34,204 nucleotides of DNA from Sphingopyxis sp. (GCA_013821905.1 PNJO01000011.1:1-34204), one strand, 5' to 3'. Shown: positions 18,515-29,486, counted from the stretch's first letter. Numbers and translations: made by a program. Notes: a model not told the origin generated them from the letters alone.

Positions 18515-19971
18515 ACGCAGCGAGCATCGCGGCACCCAAGGCCGAGCGCCTGCCCGTCTGGCTGAAGGTCACGCACGGGCTCGGCAGCATCGCCTATGGC
18601 GTCAAGGACAATGGCTTTTCGACCTTCCTGCTGCTGTTCTACAATCAGGTGATCGGGCTCGATGCCGGCATCGTCGGGCTCGCGATCATGGTCGCGCTGA
18701 TCGCCGACGCCTTCGTCGATCCGGTGATCGGCGAGCTGACCGACCGCACGCGCAGCCGCTGGGGGCGTCGCCTGCCGTGGCTCTATTTCGCGCCCGTCCC
18801 GCTTGCCATCGCCTGGATGCTGCTGTGGAGCCCGCCCGCGATGAGCGACGCGATGACGATCGCCTGGCTGATCGGCTTTGCGATCATCGTGCGCTCGCTC
18901 GTGTCGATGTGCGAAGTGCCGTCGGTGGCGATCGTCCCCGAGCTTTCGTCCGATTATGACGAGCGCACCGTCGTGATGCGCTATCGCTATCTGTTCGGCT
19001 GGGGCGGCGGATTGCTGATCCTCTGGCTCGCCTACGCGATCTTCTTCAACGGCAAACTCGGCCTCGTCGATCCGGCGGGCTATTTCCCCTATGCGCTGAC
19101 CGGCGCGCTGCTGATGGCGGGCGCAGTGCTGGTTTCGGCGGCGGGACAGCACAGCCGTATCGCGGTGTCGAACCTCGACCAGCCCAAGGCGACGGCGAAG
19201 CTCAGCCATGTGCTGCGCGACATGCGCGACACGCTGTCGAATCGCGCCTTTCTCTGGCTGACCTTCGCGGCGCTCTTCGCCTTCATCAACCAGGGCATCA
19301 CCTTTTCGATGACCAATTATCTGCTCGGCTTTTTCTGGCAGCTGACGGGCGCGGAGATGAGCCTTTACGTCTTTCTGCTGTTCGGAACGATGATCGCCGC
19401 CTTTCTGCTCGTCGCGCCGCTGTCGGCAAAGATGGGCAAGAAGGGCGGCGCGATCCTCGCGGGCGCGATCGCGCTGCTCGTCAACAGCGGCATGTATCTC
19501 GCCTGGATTCAGGGCGTCTTCCCCGGCCTGCCGGGCAAGCCCAGCGTCGCGGCCTTTTTCGGCCTGGTCTTCGTCGGCAACAGCTTCTCGATCATCCTGA
19601 TGATCCTCTCCTCGTCGATGATGGCCGATGTCGTCGAAGCGTCGCAGGGCGAGACGGGACGCCGGTCCGAGGGGCTGTTCTTCGCGGGCTATTTCTTCAT
19701 GCAGAAATGCGCGACCGGCGTCGGCATCTTCCTTGCCGGACAGATATTGTCCTTCGCGGCTTTCCCCGCCGCCGCGAAACCGGGCGAAGTCGGCGATGCG
19801 GTGCTCACCAGCCTCGCCTCGGGCTATGCGCTGGCGATCCTCGCGATCGGCACGATCGGCCTGATCGTGATGCGCAAATTCCCGATTTCGCGCGCCGATC
19901 ATGAGGCACGGCTCGCGCTGCTCGACGACACCGCGCGCGCCGAGCCCGATGCGAGCGGGGCGCACCCATAA
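18511..19971 (+). CDS. MFS transporter, GPH (MelB-like) family
   Basis: GTG start overlapping the previous TGA (GTGA); YGVKDNGFSTFLLLFYNQVIGL, DPVIGELTDRTRSRWGRRLPWL. Confidence 0.9.
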   Translation: MNAASIAAPKAERLPVWLKVTHGLGSIAYGVKDNGFSTFLLLFYNQVIGLDAGIVGLAIMVALIADAFVDPVIGELTDRTRSRWGRRLPWLYFAPVPLAIAWMLLWSPPAMSDAMTIAWLIGFAIIVRSLVSMCEVPSVAIVPELSSDYDERTVVMRYRYLFGWGGGLLILWLAYAIFFNGKLGLVDPAGYFPYALTGALLMAGAVLVSAAGQHSRIAVSNLDQPKATAKLSHVLRDMRDTLSNRAFLWLTFAALFAFINQGITFSMTNYLLGFFWQLTGAEMSLYVFLLFGTMIAAFLLVAPLSAKMGKKGGAILAGAIALLVNSGMYLAWIQGVFPGLPGKPSVAAFFGLVFVGNSFSIILMILSSSMMADVVEASQGETGRRSEGLFFAGYFFMQKCATGVGIFLAGQILSFAAFPAAAKPGEVGDAVLTSLASGYALAILAIGTIGLIVMRKFPISRADHEARLALLDDTARAEPDASGAHP

Positions 19972-20050
19972 GCGAAAAATGCGCGCCATGACCAAATGAG
20001 GTAATTTTCGGACCGCAGGACTTGGCAAGGCCGGCGAATCGGTCCAAGGG

Positions 20051-20066
20051 TTTACGTGAACGTAAA
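20051..20066. promoter_or_regulatory. Perfect operator-like inverted repeat upstream of acyl-CoA dehydrogenase
   Basis: TTTACGT-GA-ACGTAAA, perfect 7-2-7 palindrome 15 bp before ATG 20082. Confidence 0.65.
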
Positions 20067-20081
20067 GGGAAGGATGCGGAG

Positions 20082-21371
20082 ATGGATTTCGATCTCACCG
20101 ACCGGCAGGTCTATTGGCGCGACCGGGTGCGCGACTTCATCGAGCGCAAGGTGCGCCCCGCCGTCCCGATCTATGAAGAACAGGACAAGGCCGGCGACCG
20201 CTGGAAGGTCATCCGGATCGTCGAGGATCTGAAGGCCGAGGCGAAGGAAGCCGGCATCTGGAACCTGTTCATGCCGCCGCGCAGCGCCGCGCACCACCAT
20301 GTCGACGAGACGTTCGAATTCGAGGGACCGGGGCTCACCAACCTCGAATATGCGCTCTGCGCCGAGGAAATGGGCCGCGTCGGCTTTGCGAGCGAAGTGT
20401 TCAACTGCTCGGCGCCCGACACCGGCAATATGGAGGTGTTCCACCGCTATGGCACGCGCGCGCAGAAGGACAAATATCTCGGCCGGCTGATGAACGGCGA
20501 GATCCGGTCGGCCTTTCTGATGACCGAGCCGCGCGTCGCCTCGTCCGACGCCACGAACATCGAGACGCGGATCGAACGCGACGGCGACGATTATGTGATC
20601 AACGGCCGCAAATGGTGGTCGTCGGGCGCGGGCGACCCGCGCTGCGAGGTCGCGATCGTGATGGGCAAGACCGACTTTGCCGCCAAGCGCCACGCGCAGC
20701 AGTCGATGGTGCTGATGCCGCTGAAGGCGCCCGGCGTGACCATCCTGCGCCACCTGCCCGTCTTCGGTTATGACGACGCGCCGCACGGCCATATGGAAAT
20801 CGAGCTGAAGGACGTGCGCGTCAATGCCGAGGAAGCGATGCTGCTCGGCGAGGGGCGCGGTTTCGAGATCGCGCAGGGGCGCCTCGGGCCTGGGCGCATC
20901 CACCATTGCATGCGCACCATCGGTGTGGCGGAAGAAGCGATCGCCAAGATGGCGAAGCGGCTCCAGTCGCGCGTCGCCTTCGACCGCAAGGTCGCCGAAT
21001 ACAGCATCTGGGAGCATCGCCTGGCACGCGCGCGCATCGACATCGAGATGACGCGCCTCCTGTGCCTCAAGGCCGCCGACATGATGGACAAGGTCGGCAA
21101 CAAGGCCGCTGCCGCCGAGATCGCGATGATCAAGGTGCAGGCACCGACGATGGCGCTGCAGATCATCGACGATGCGATCCAGGCGCACGGCGGCGCGGGC
21201 GTGTCGGAGGATTTCGGGCTCGCCAAGGCCTATGCGCACCAGCGCACGCTTCGTCTGGCCGATGGCCCCGACGAGGTCCACGAGCGCGCGGTCGCGCGGA
21301 TCGAATTCGCCAAGCACAGCGAAGCGAGCGACCCCGGCTTTTCGTCGGGCGACATCGGCGTATCGCGTTAG
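20082..21371 (+). CDS. Acyl-CoA dehydrogenase, ACAD10/11-like subgroup
   Basis: Start at ATG 20082; [62 protein letters not shown] (ADGPDEVH C-terminus). Confidence 0.93.
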   Translation: MDFDLTDRQVYWRDRVRDFIERKVRPAVPIYEEQDKAGDRWKVIRIVEDLKAEAKEAGIWNLFMPPRSAAHHHVDETFEFEGPGLTNLEYALCAEEMGRVGFASEVFNCSAPDTGNMEVFHRYGTRAQKDKYLGRLMNGEIRSAFLMTEPRVASSDATNIETRIERDGDDYVINGRKWWSSGAGDPRCEVAIVMGKTDFAAKRHAQQSMVLMPLKAPGVTILRHLPVFGYDDAPHGHMEIELKDVRVNAEEAMLLGEGRGFEIAQGRLGPGRIHHCMRTIGVAEEAIAKMAKRLQSRVAFDRKVAEYSIWEHRLARARIDIEMTRLLCLKAADMMDKVGNKAAAAEIAMIKVQAPTMALQIIDDAIQAHGGAGVSEDFGLAKAYAHQRTLRLADGPDEVHERAVARIEFAKHSEASDPGFSSGDIGVSR

Positions 21372-21393
21372 AAACTGAATTCGGAGAGATGTT

Positions 21394-22485
21394 GTGACCA
21401 AAGCCGCCGTTCTCATCGAAACCGGAAAGCCGCTGCAGATCGAGGAGGTGATCGTCGCCGATCCCGGTCCGCACGAGGTGCGCATCCGCACCGCCGCCTG
21501 CGGGCTCTGCCATTCGGACCTGCATTTCATCGACGGCGCCTATCCGCATCCCCTGCCCGCGATCCCGGGGCACGAGGCTGCGGGCATCGTCGAGGCGGTC
21601 GGCAGCGAAGTGCGCACGGTGAAGGTCGGCGACGCGGTCGTTACCTGCCTGTCGGCCTTCTGCGGCCACTGCGAATTTTGCGTCACCGGCCGCATGTCGC
21701 TTTGCATGGGGGGCGATACGCGTCGTCCGGCCGGCGCCGCGCCGCGCATCACCCGCCCCGACGGATCGCCGGTGGGCCAGATGCTCAATCTCTCGGCCTT
21801 TTCCGAAGTCATGCTGGTCCACGAACATGCGTGCGTCGCGATCGATCCCGACATGCCGCTCGACCGCGCGGCGGTGATCGGCTGCGCGGTGACGACCGGC
21901 GCGGGGACGATCTTCAACGCGTGCAAGGTGACGCCGGGCGAGACGGTCGCGGTCGTCGGCTGCGGCGGCGTCGGGCTGGCGACGATCAACGCCGCGAAGA
22001 TCGCAGGCGCGGGGCGCATCATCGCCGCCGACCCGGTCCCCGAGAAGCGCGAACTGGCGAAGAAACTGGGCGCGACCGATGTGGTGGACGCACTTGCCGA
22101 CGATGCCGCGAAGCAGATCGTCGAACTGACCAAGGGCGGCGTCGATCATGCCATCGAAGCGGTCGGACGACCGGCCTCGGCCAGCCTCGCGGTCGCCTCG
22201 CTGCGCCGCGGCGGCACCGCGACGATCCTCGGCATGATGCCGCTCGCCGAAAAGGTCGGCCTCGGCGCGATGGACCTGCTGTCGGGCAAGAAATTGCAAG
22301 GCGCGATCATGGGCGGCAACCGCTTCCCGGTCGATATCCCGCGTCTCGTCGATTTCTACCTGCGCGGGCTGCTCGACCTCGACAGCATCGTCGCCGAGAC
22401 GATCCCGCTCGCCAAGGTCAACGAAGGCTTCGACAAGATGCGAAAGGGCGACGCCGCACGGTCGGTGATCGTTTTCGGCCAGTGA
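21394..22485 (+). CDS. Zinc-dependent medium-chain alcohol dehydrogenase
   Basis: GTG start; CGLCHSDLHFIDG, GHEAAGIVEAVG, structural zinc CGHCEFCVTGRMSLC, VVGCGGVGLATI. Confidence 0.94.
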   Translation: MTKAAVLIETGKPLQIEEVIVADPGPHEVRIRTAACGLCHSDLHFIDGAYPHPLPAIPGHEAAGIVEAVGSEVRTVKVGDAVVTCLSAFCGHCEFCVTGRMSLCMGGDTRRPAGAAPRITRPDGSPVGQMLNLSAFSEVMLVHEHACVAIDPDMPLDRAAVIGCAVTTGAGTIFNACKVTPGETVAVVGCGGVGLATINAAKIAGAGRIIAADPVPEKRELAKKLGATDVVDALADDAAKQIVELTKGGVDHAIEAVGRPASASLAVASLRRGGTATILGMMPLAEKVGLGAMDLLSGKKLQGAIMGGNRFPVDIPRLVDFYLRGLLDLDSIVAETIPLAKVNEGFDKMRKGDAARSVIVFGQ

Positions 22486-23549
22486 CGCTCGACGCGCAGA
22501 AGGCCTTCAGCGGCACCGTCGCGCCCGAAGGTGCCGACATCCTCGACGAGGCGAAGCTGACCGCGTGGATGGAGGCGAATGTCGCGGGCTTCGAGGGACC
22601 GCTGACGCAAAGCAAATTTGCTGGCGGCCAGTCGAATCCGACCTACAAGATTTCGGCTCCTTCGGGCAATTATGTCCTGCGCCGCAAACCCTTCGGCCCG
22701 CTCCTCCCTTCGGCGCATGCGGTCGACCGCGAATATAAGGTGCAGGCGGGGCTCCATAAGATGGGTTTCCCCGTCGCACGCCAATATGGCCTGTGCACCG
22801 ACGATGATGTGGTCGGCAGCTGGTTTTACGTGATGGCGATGGTCGACGGCCAGACGATCTGGGACGGCGCGATGCCGGGATCGACCCCCGACAATCGCCG
22901 CGCCACCTACGAGGCGATGATCGACACGCTCGCCGCGCTGCACAGCGTCGATGTCGAGGCGGCGGGGCTGTCCGATTTCGGCAAGCCGGGCAATTATTTC
23001 GGCCGCCAGGTCGAACGCTGGACCAAGCAATATCGCCTCTCCGAAACCGAGACGATGGACGAGATGGAGCAGCTGATCGCCTTTCTGCCGGCGAGCCTGC
23101 CCGAACAGACGCGCACCAGCGTCGTCCACGGCGACTATCGCATCGACAATATGATCTTTGCCAAGGACCGTCCGCAGGTTCTGGCGGTGCTCGACTGGGA
23201 GCTGTCGACGCTCGGCGATCCGCTCGCCGATTTCACCTATGTCGCGATGGCGTGGGTGACCGAAAATGGCGGGCGTTCGGGCGTCATGGATCTCGACCGC
23301 AAGAGCCTCGGCATTCCCGAACTCGACGAGGTGGTCGAACGCTATTGCGCCGCCACCGGCCGCGACGGCGTGCCCGACATGAACTGGTATTTCGCCTATA
23401 ATTTCTTCCGCCTCGCCGGGATTCTGCAGGGGATCAAGAAGCGCGTCATCGACGGCACCGCCTCCTCGGCGCACGCCAGGGCGATGTCCGAACGCGTCCG
23501 CCCGCTCGCCGAGACGGCGTGGAGCTTTGCCCGAAAGGCCGGAGCATGA
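22482..23549 (+). CDS. APH-fold phosphotransferase, ACAD10/11 kinase-domain-like
   Basis: GTG start in GTGA overlap; GGQSNPTYKI, YVLRRKPFGPLLPSAHAVDREYKV, VVHGDYRIDNMIF, VLDWELSTLGDPLADFTYVAMAW. Confidence 0.93.
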   Translation: MTLDAQKAFSGTVAPEGADILDEAKLTAWMEANVAGFEGPLTQSKFAGGQSNPTYKISAPSGNYVLRRKPFGPLLPSAHAVDREYKVQAGLHKMGFPVARQYGLCTDDDVVGSWFYVMAMVDGQTIWDGAMPGSTPDNRRATYEAMIDTLAALHSVDVEAAGLSDFGKPGNYFGRQVERWTKQYRLSETETMDEMEQLIAFLPASLPEQTRTSVVHGDYRIDNMIFAKDRPQVLAVLDWELSTLGDPLADFTYVAMAWVTENGGRSGVMDLDRKSLGIPELDEVVERYCAATGRDGVPDMNWYFAYNFFRLAGILQGIKKRVIDGTASSAHARAMSERVRPLAETAWSFARKAGA

Positions 23550-24322
23550 GCCTGTTCGACATGAGCGGCCAGGTCGCGCTGATCACCGGATCGTCGCGCG
23601 GCATCGGCAAGGCGACGGCAGAGGCGATGGCCGAACAGGGCGCGAAGGTCGTGATTTCGAGCCGCAAGGCCGACGCCTGCGAAGCGACCGCGGCGGAGAT
23701 CAACGCGAAGCACGGCGCGGGCGCCGCCATCGCCGTGCCCGCGAATATTTCCTCGAAGGACGATCTGCAAAACCTCGTCGCCGAAACGCGCCGCGCCCTC
23801 GGCAAGATCACCGCGCTCGTCTGCAACGCCGCGTCGAACCCCTATTATGGTCCCGGCCTCGATATCGGCGACGAGCAGTTCCGCAAGATCATGGACAATA
23901 ATATCCTGTCCAACCACTGGCTGATCTCCATGGTCGCGCCCGAAATGGTCGAACGCGGCGAAGGCGCGATCACGATCGTCAGCTCGATCGGCGGACTGAA
24001 AGGATCGCCGATCATCGGCGCCTATTGCATCTCCAAGGCGGCCGACATGCAGATGGCCCGCAATTTCGCGGTCGAGCTCGGCCCGAAGGGCGTGCGCGTC
24101 AACTGCATCGCGCCGGGGCTGGTGCGCACCGACATGGCGCGCGCCTTGTGGGAAGATCCCGAGACGCTCAAACGCTCGACCGCCGCATCGACGCTGAAGC
24201 GCATCGGCGAACCGCACGAGATCGCGGGCGCGGCGGTCTTCCTCGCCAGCAAGGCGGGGGCATTCACCACCGGCCAGGCCATCGTCTGCGATGGCGGGGC
24301 CACGATTTCGGGAGGCGCATGA
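23546..24322 (+). CDS. SDR family oxidoreductase
   Basis: ATGA overlap with preceding gene; ALITGSSRGIGKATA, NAASNPYYG, YCISKAAD. Confidence 0.93.
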   Translation: MSLFDMSGQVALITGSSRGIGKATAEAMAEQGAKVVISSRKADACEATAAEINAKHGAGAAIAVPANISSKDDLQNLVAETRRALGKITALVCNAASNPYYGPGLDIGDEQFRKIMDNNILSNHWLISMVAPEMVERGEGAITIVSSIGGLKGSPIIGAYCISKAADMQMARNFAVELGPKGVRVNCIAPGLVRTDMARALWEDPETLKRSTAASTLKRIGEPHEIAGAAVFLASKAGAFTTGQAIVCDGGATISGGA

Positions 24323-25125
24323 TGGGCGCATTGGACGGCAAGGTTGCAATCATCACGGGCGCGGGCAGCGGCATCGGCCGCGCGAGCGCGCTGCGCTTCG
24401 CCGCCGAGGGCGCGAAGCTCGTCATCGGCGACAAGACGGCGGCGGTGCATGAGACCGCGAAGCTGGTGAAGGACGCGGGCGGCGAGGTCGTCGCGATCGA
24501 GATCGACGCGGGCGTCGAGGCCGACGTCGCAAAGCTCGTCTCGGCTGCGAAAGACAGCTTCGGCGGGCTCGACGTTGCCTTCGCCAATGCCGGGATCATC
24601 GGCGACATGGGCGGCATCTTCGATTTCGATCCCGCCGCCTGGGCCGAGACGCTGCGCGTCAACCTGATCGGCCCCGCGCTGATGGTGAAACATGCCGGCA
24701 AGGCGATGGTCGATCAGGGCCGCGGCGGCGCGATCGTGCTGACCGCGAGCGTCGCCGGGATCAATTCGGGCGCGGGTCCGGGCGCCTATTCGGCGTCGAA
24801 GGCGGGCGTCATCAATCTCGCCAAGGTCGCGGCGCAGCAGCTGTCGACGAGCGGCGTGCGCGTCAACGCGGTGTGCCCGGGCCTCACCGAAACGGGGATG
24901 ACCAAGCCGACCTTCGATTATGCCAAGGCGAAGGAGGTCACGCACAAGCTCGGCCAGCTCAATCCGCTGCGGCGCGCGGCGCAGCCCGAGGAGCTGGCGA
25001 ACGTTGCCCTCTTCCTTGCAAGCGACCAGGCGAGCTATGTCAACGGTCAGGCCATAGCGGTCGACGGCGGACTCACCAGCTCGCATCCGGTGACGCGTCA
25101 GCTGCTGGGCCAGACCTCGCACTGA
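24319..25125 (+). CDS. SDR family oxidoreductase
   Basis: ATGATG start overlapping previous TGA; AIITGAGSGIGRASA, NAGIIGDMG, YSASKAGV; start 24319 or 24322. Confidence 0.93.
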   Translation: MMGALDGKVAIITGAGSGIGRASALRFAAEGAKLVIGDKTAAVHETAKLVKDAGGEVVAIEIDAGVEADVAKLVSAAKDSFGGLDVAFANAGIIGDMGGIFDFDPAAWAETLRVNLIGPALMVKHAGKAMVDQGRGGAIVLTASVAGINSGAGPGAYSASKAGVINLAKVAAQQLSTSGVRVNAVCPGLTETGMTKPTFDYAKAKEVTHKLGQLNPLRRAAQPEELANVALFLASDQASYVNGQAIAVDGGLTSSHPVTRQLLGQTSH

Positions 25126-25137
25126 CGGAGCAAGCCC

Positions 25138-26085
25138 ATGCAATATCGTGACCTTGGCGACAGCGGCATCAGCGTTTCGGCGATCTGCCTCGGCAGCTGG
25201 CTGACCTATGGCGCCGGGGTCGACGACAGCGCGGGGCGCGCCTGCGTCGATGCGGCCTTCGACGTCGGCATCAATTTCATCGACACCGCGAACATCTATG
25301 GCCGGGGCGCGGCGGAGAGCTTTCTCGGCGACGTGTTGAGCGGTCGGCCGCGCGACTCCTATGTCCTCGCAACCAAGCTCTTCTTCCCGATGACCGAGAG
25401 CGATCGCGGCCTGTCCGCCGCGCAAATCGCGAAACAGATCGACGCGAGCCTGACGCGGCTGCGCACCGATTATATCGACCTTTATCAATGCCATCGCTAC
25501 GATCCCGAAACCCCGCTTAAGGAGACGATGGCAGCGCTCTCCGGGGTCGTGCGCAGCGGCAAGGCGCGGGCGATCGGCTTTTCCGAATGGTCGCCCGAAC
25601 AGATCGAGGCGGCGCTCGCGCTCGCGCCGCCCAGCGTCAAATTCGTGTCGAGCCAGCCGCAATACAGCCTGCTCTATCGCCGCGCCGAAAAGAAGGTCAT
25701 CCCGATCAGCATCGCGAACGGCATCGGCCAGATCGTCTGGTCGCCGCTCGCGCAGGGCGTGCTGAGCGGCAAATATCTGCCGGGCGCGGCGCTGCCCGCG
25801 GGCAGCCGCGCAACCGGCGACGACGCGCATTTCATGCAGCAGTTCCTGACCGATCCCGTGCTCGAAGCCGTGCAGGAGCTGAAGGCGGTCGCCGGCAAGG
25901 CGGAATGCTCGCTGGCGCAGCTCGCGATCGCGTGGGTGCTCGCGCAGCCCGGCATCACCAGCGCGATCGTCGGCGCGAGCCGCCCCGACCAGTTGCGCGA
26001 GACTGCGAAGGCGGCCGACCTGACCATCGACCCCGCGCTGCTCGCGGAGGCCGCTGCCATCCTCGAAGGAGTCCGCATTTCGTGA
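25138..26085 (+). CDS. Aldo/keto reductase
   Basis: [75 protein letters not shown]. Confidence 0.94.
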   Translation: MQYRDLGDSGISVSAICLGSWLTYGAGVDDSAGRACVDAAFDVGINFIDTANIYGRGAAESFLGDVLSGRPRDSYVLATKLFFPMTESDRGLSAAQIAKQIDASLTRLRTDYIDLYQCHRYDPETPLKETMAALSGVVRSGKARAIGFSEWSPEQIEAALALAPPSVKFVSSQPQYSLLYRRAEKKVIPISIANGIGQIVWSPLAQGVLSGKYLPGAALPAGSRATGDDAHFMQQFLTDPVLEAVQELKAVAGKAECSLAQLAIAWVLAQPGITSAIVGASRPDQLRETAKAADLTIDPALLAEAAAILEGVRIS

Positions 26086-27284
26086 GTCACGGTTTCGACA
26101 AGGCGCGCCTCGACCGCATCCCGGCTTTCCTCAAGGCCAAATATGTCGACACCGGCCGACTGCCGCACGCGGCGACGCTCGTGTCGCGGCACGGCGAGAT
26201 CGCCCACGAGTCGGTGATCGGCGAAGCGCGTCCCGGCGCGGCGCTGAAGGCGGATGCGATCTTCCGCATCGCCAGCATGACAAAGCCGGTCACCAGCATC
26301 GCCTTCATGATGCTGGTCGAGGAGGGCAAGGTCGCCTTGTCCGACCCGCTGGTGAAGTTCTGCCCCGAATTCAGGGATACGGGCGTTTTCGTCGCGGGCG
26401 GCGGCAACGTCCCCTTCCTGACGCGGCCACCGGCGCAGCCGATCCGCATGGTCGACCTGCTGCGCCACACCGCGGGGCTGACCTACGGCTTTCAGGAGCG
26501 CACGCCGGTCGATGCCGCCTATCGCAAGGCGCGGATCGACGATTTCGATGCCGATTACACGATGGACAGCTTCCTCGCCGGGCTCGCGAAAATCCCGCTG
26601 CAGTTCGACCCCGGCGCGCACTGGAATTATTCGATGGCGACCGACGTGCTCGGCGCGGTGATCGAACGCATCGAGGGCAAGCCCTTCGCGCAGGTTCTGC
26701 AGGAACGGATTTTCGGCCCGCTCGGCATGAAGGACACGGGCTTCAAGGTGCCCGCCGACCAGCAGCACCGGCTGACCGACTGCTACGCCTTCGACCCGAA
26801 AGAAAAGATGAAGCTGTTCGACAGCGGCGACAAGAGCCGCTGGGCCAAGGACCGCAGCTTTCATTCGGGCGGCGGCGGCCTTGCCTCGACGCTCGACGAT
26901 TATCACCGTTTCTGCCTGATGCTGCTCGGCGGCGGCAAATATGGCGACACGCGCCTCATCAGCCGCAAGACGCTCGCGCTGATGACCTCGAACCACCTCG
27001 TCGGCGGCGGCGACCTGACGCAGCACAGCGTCGGCATCTTTTCCGAGGACGAGAATGCGGGGGTCGGCTTCGGGCTCGGCTTCGCGGTCACGCTCGACCC
27101 CGCGCGCGCCGGCATCCCCGGCTCGGCAGGCGATTTCTATTGGGGCGGCATGTTCTCGACCGGCTTCTTCGTCGATCCGGTCGAGCAGATCTGCATGGTC
27201 TTCATGACCCAGCTCATGCCCTCCTCCACCTATCCCGTGCGGCGCGAGGTCAAGACGCTTGTCCACGCCGCGCTCGACGACTGA
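26082..27284 (+). CDS. Serine hydrolase, beta-lactamase/EstB-like family
   Basis: GTGA overlap; SxxK motif [32 protein letters not shown]. Confidence 0.92.
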   Translation: MSHGFDKARLDRIPAFLKAKYVDTGRLPHAATLVSRHGEIAHESVIGEARPGAALKADAIFRIASMTKPVTSIAFMMLVEEGKVALSDPLVKFCPEFRDTGVFVAGGGNVPFLTRPPAQPIRMVDLLRHTAGLTYGFQERTPVDAAYRKARIDDFDADYTMDSFLAGLAKIPLQFDPGAHWNYSMATDVLGAVIERIEGKPFAQVLQERIFGPLGMKDTGFKVPADQQHRLTDCYAFDPKEKMKLFDSGDKSRWAKDRSFHSGGGGLASTLDDYHRFCLMLLGGGKYGDTRLISRKTLALMTSNHLVGGGDLTQHSVGIFSEDENAGVGFGLGFAVTLDPARAGIPGSAGDFYWGGMFSTGFFVDPVEQICMVFMTQLMPSSTYPVRREVKTLVHAALDD

Positions 27285-27308
27285 CAACCAGACCCAAGGA
27301 GTTCCCCC

Positions 27309-29342
27309 ATGTCCGAAGACACCCCCGTTTCCGTCACGCTGGAAAAGGACGGCGACGTCGCCGTCATCATCGTCAACAACCCGCCGGTGAACGCCCTGAG
27401 CTGGCACGTCCGCCAGGGCCTCGAAGACCAGTTCAAGGCCGCGCTGGCCGATGACGGCGTCAAGGCGATCGTCCTGCGCTGTGCGGGCGCGACCTTCATC
27501 GCGGGTGCCGACATCAGCGAATTCGGCAAGCCGCCGCGCGGCCCCGATTTCAACGCAGTGCTCAACAGCATCGAGGCGGCGCCCAAGCCGGTCGTCGCGG
27601 CGATCCACGGCACGGCGCTCGGCGGCGGGCTCGAAACCGCGCTTGTCTGCCACTATCGCGTCGCGGTGCCGTCGGCGAAGCTCGGCGTTCCCGAGGTGAA
27701 GCTCGGCCTGCTGCCCGGCGCCGGCGGCACGCAGCGCCTGCCGCGCGTCGTCGGCGTCGAGGCCGCCGCGACGATGACCTCGACCGGCGATCCGCTGCCC
27801 GCCGCAAAGGCGAAGGAGCTTGGCCTCGTCGACGAACTCGCGGGCGAGGACAGCCTTGCCGCCGACGCGATCGCCTTTGCACGCGCGAAGATCGCCGACG
27901 GCCCGCGCCCGACGCGCGAACGCCCGGTGTTCGGCGACGTCGCGGTGATCGAACAGCTGAAAGCCGCCAATGCCAAGCGCTGGCGCGGTTTCGAGGCGCC
28001 CTACGCCAACCTCGCCTGCGTCGAGGCGGCGACGCGGCTTCCTTTCGAGGAAGGTCTGGCCTTCGAGCGCGAACAGTTCATGAAGCTGATGTTCGGCAGT
28101 CAGTCGGCGGCGCAGCGCCACATCTTCTTCGCCGAGCGCCAGGCCGCGAAGATCGACGGCCTGCCCAAGGACACGCAGCTGCGCGACATCAGGAAGGTCG
28201 GCGTGATCGGCGCCGGCACGATGGGCGGCGGCATTTCGATGAACTTCCTGCAGAAGGGCATCCCGGTCACGATCGTCGAGATGGCGCAGGACGCGCTCGA
28301 CCGCGGCGTCGGCGTGGTTCGCAAGAATTACGACGCGAGCGCCGCGAAGGGCCGCTTCAAGCCCGAACAGGTCGACGCGATGATGGGGATCCTCACCCCC
28401 AGCCTCAGCCTCGACGATCTCGCCGACTGCGACCTCATCATCGAGGCGGTCTATGAGAATATGGACGTCAAGAAGGACATCTTCGGCAAGCTCGACAAGA
28501 TCGCAAAGCCCGGCGCGATCCTCGCGTCGAACACCAGCTATCTCGACATCGACGAGATCGCGACCGCGACGAGCCGCCCCGGCGACGTGCTCGGCATGCA
28601 CTTCTTCTCGCCCGCCAATGTCATGAAGCTGCTCGAGGTCGTGCGCGGCGACAAGACCGCGCCCGACGCGCTCGCGACCGCGATGGCGATCGGCAAGAAG
28701 ATCGGCAAGGTCGCGGTGGTCGCGGGCGTGTGCGACGGCTTCATCGGCAACCGCATGCTCAAGCCCCGCCAGGTCGAGGCGATGAAGCTGCTGCTCGAAG
28801 GCGCGACCCCGGCGCAGGTCGACAAGGTGCATGTCGATTTCGGCATGCCGATGGGGCCGTTCCAGATGAGCGACCTCGCGGGCGTCGATATCGGCTGGCA
28901 CCGCGACCCGAACCGCATCGAGAGCATCCGCGACGCACTCGCCGCCGAAGGCCGCTGGGGTCAGAAGAAGCAGGCGGGCTTCTACGACTATGACGAGAAG
29001 CGCAATCCGTCGGAAAGCCCGCGTGTCGCCGAGATCATCGAGGAGTTCCGCAAGCGCGAAGGCGTCGCGAAGCGCGAGATCAGCGCGCAGGAAATTATCG
29101 AGCGCACGCTTTATCCGATGGTCAACGAAGGTGCGCTGATCCTGTCCGAGGGCAAGGCGCAGCGCGCGTCGGACATCGATGTCGTGTGGATCTATGGCTA
29201 TGGCTGGCCGGTCTATCGCGGCGGCCCGATGTTCTGGGCGGGGCTCGAGGGCACCGACAAGATCGTCGCCGCGCTCGAAAAACATGGTTTCGAGATCGCG
29301 CCGCTGCTCAAGGAGAAGGCGGAGGCGAAGGCGGGCTTCTAG
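27309..29342 (+). CDS. Bifunctional enoyl-CoA hydratase/3-hydroxyacyl-CoA dehydrogenase
   Basis: ECH N-terminus ([33 protein letters not shown]) fused to HAD ([31 protein letters not shown]). Confidence 0.96.
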   Translation: MSEDTPVSVTLEKDGDVAVIIVNNPPVNALSWHVRQGLEDQFKAALADDGVKAIVLRCAGATFIAGADISEFGKPPRGPDFNAVLNSIEAAPKPVVAAIHGTALGGGLETALVCHYRVAVPSAKLGVPEVKLGLLPGAGGTQRLPRVVGVEAAATMTSTGDPLPAAKAKELGLVDELAGEDSLAADAIAFARAKIADGPRPTRERPVFGDVAVIEQLKAANAKRWRGFEAPYANLACVEAATRLPFEEGLAFEREQFMKLMFGSQSAAQRHIFFAERQAAKIDGLPKDTQLRDIRKVGVIGAGTMGGGISMNFLQKGIPVTIVEMAQDALDRGVGVVRKNYDASAAKGRFKPEQVDAMMGILTPSLSLDDLADCDLIIEAVYENMDVKKDIFGKLDKIAKPGAILASNTSYLDIDEIATATSRPGDVLGMHFFSPANVMKLLEVVRGDKTAPDALATAMAIGKKIGKVAVVAGVCDGFIGNRMLKPRQVEAMKLLLEGATPAQVDKVHVDFGMPMGPFQMSDLAGVDIGWHRDPNRIESIRDALAAEGRWGQKKQAGFYDYDEKRNPSESPRVAEIIEEFRKREGVAKREISAQEIIERTLYPMVNEGALILSEGKAQRASDIDVVWIYGYGWPVYRGGPMFWAGLEGTDKIVAALEKHGFEIAPLLKEKAEAKAGF

Positions 29343-29366
29343 GCCGCCTTTCGCGCAGAAAAGGAT

Positions 29367-29405
29367 GGCCGTCTGTCCCGCCGTGGGGCAGGCGGCCTTT
29401 CTTTT
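29367..29405 (+). terminator. Rho-independent terminator after the bifunctional FadB-like gene
   Basis: GGCCGTCTGTCCC-GCCGT-GGGGCAGGCGGCC stem (two G.U wobbles) followed by TTTCTTTT. Confidence 0.85.
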
Positions 29406-29486
29406 GCCCCGCCGCCGCCGCGGGCATGAGCAAAAACTTGCGATTCAGGGTTAAAGCACTGGCAAGACCTGCCGTCAGGGCAGAGC

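Noticed and set aside
18352-20028. 558-aa minus-strand open frame
   Set aside because: Antisense to the GPH transporter; no domain signature
24022-25830. 602-aa minus-strand open frame
   Set aside because: Antisense to two SDR genes and the aldo/keto reductase; composition artefact
25674-29285. 1203-aa open frame on the minus strand
   Set aside because: Antisense to well-supported AKR, serine hydrolase and FadB-like genes; R/H/D/A-rich low-complexity translation typical of GC-rich antisense frames
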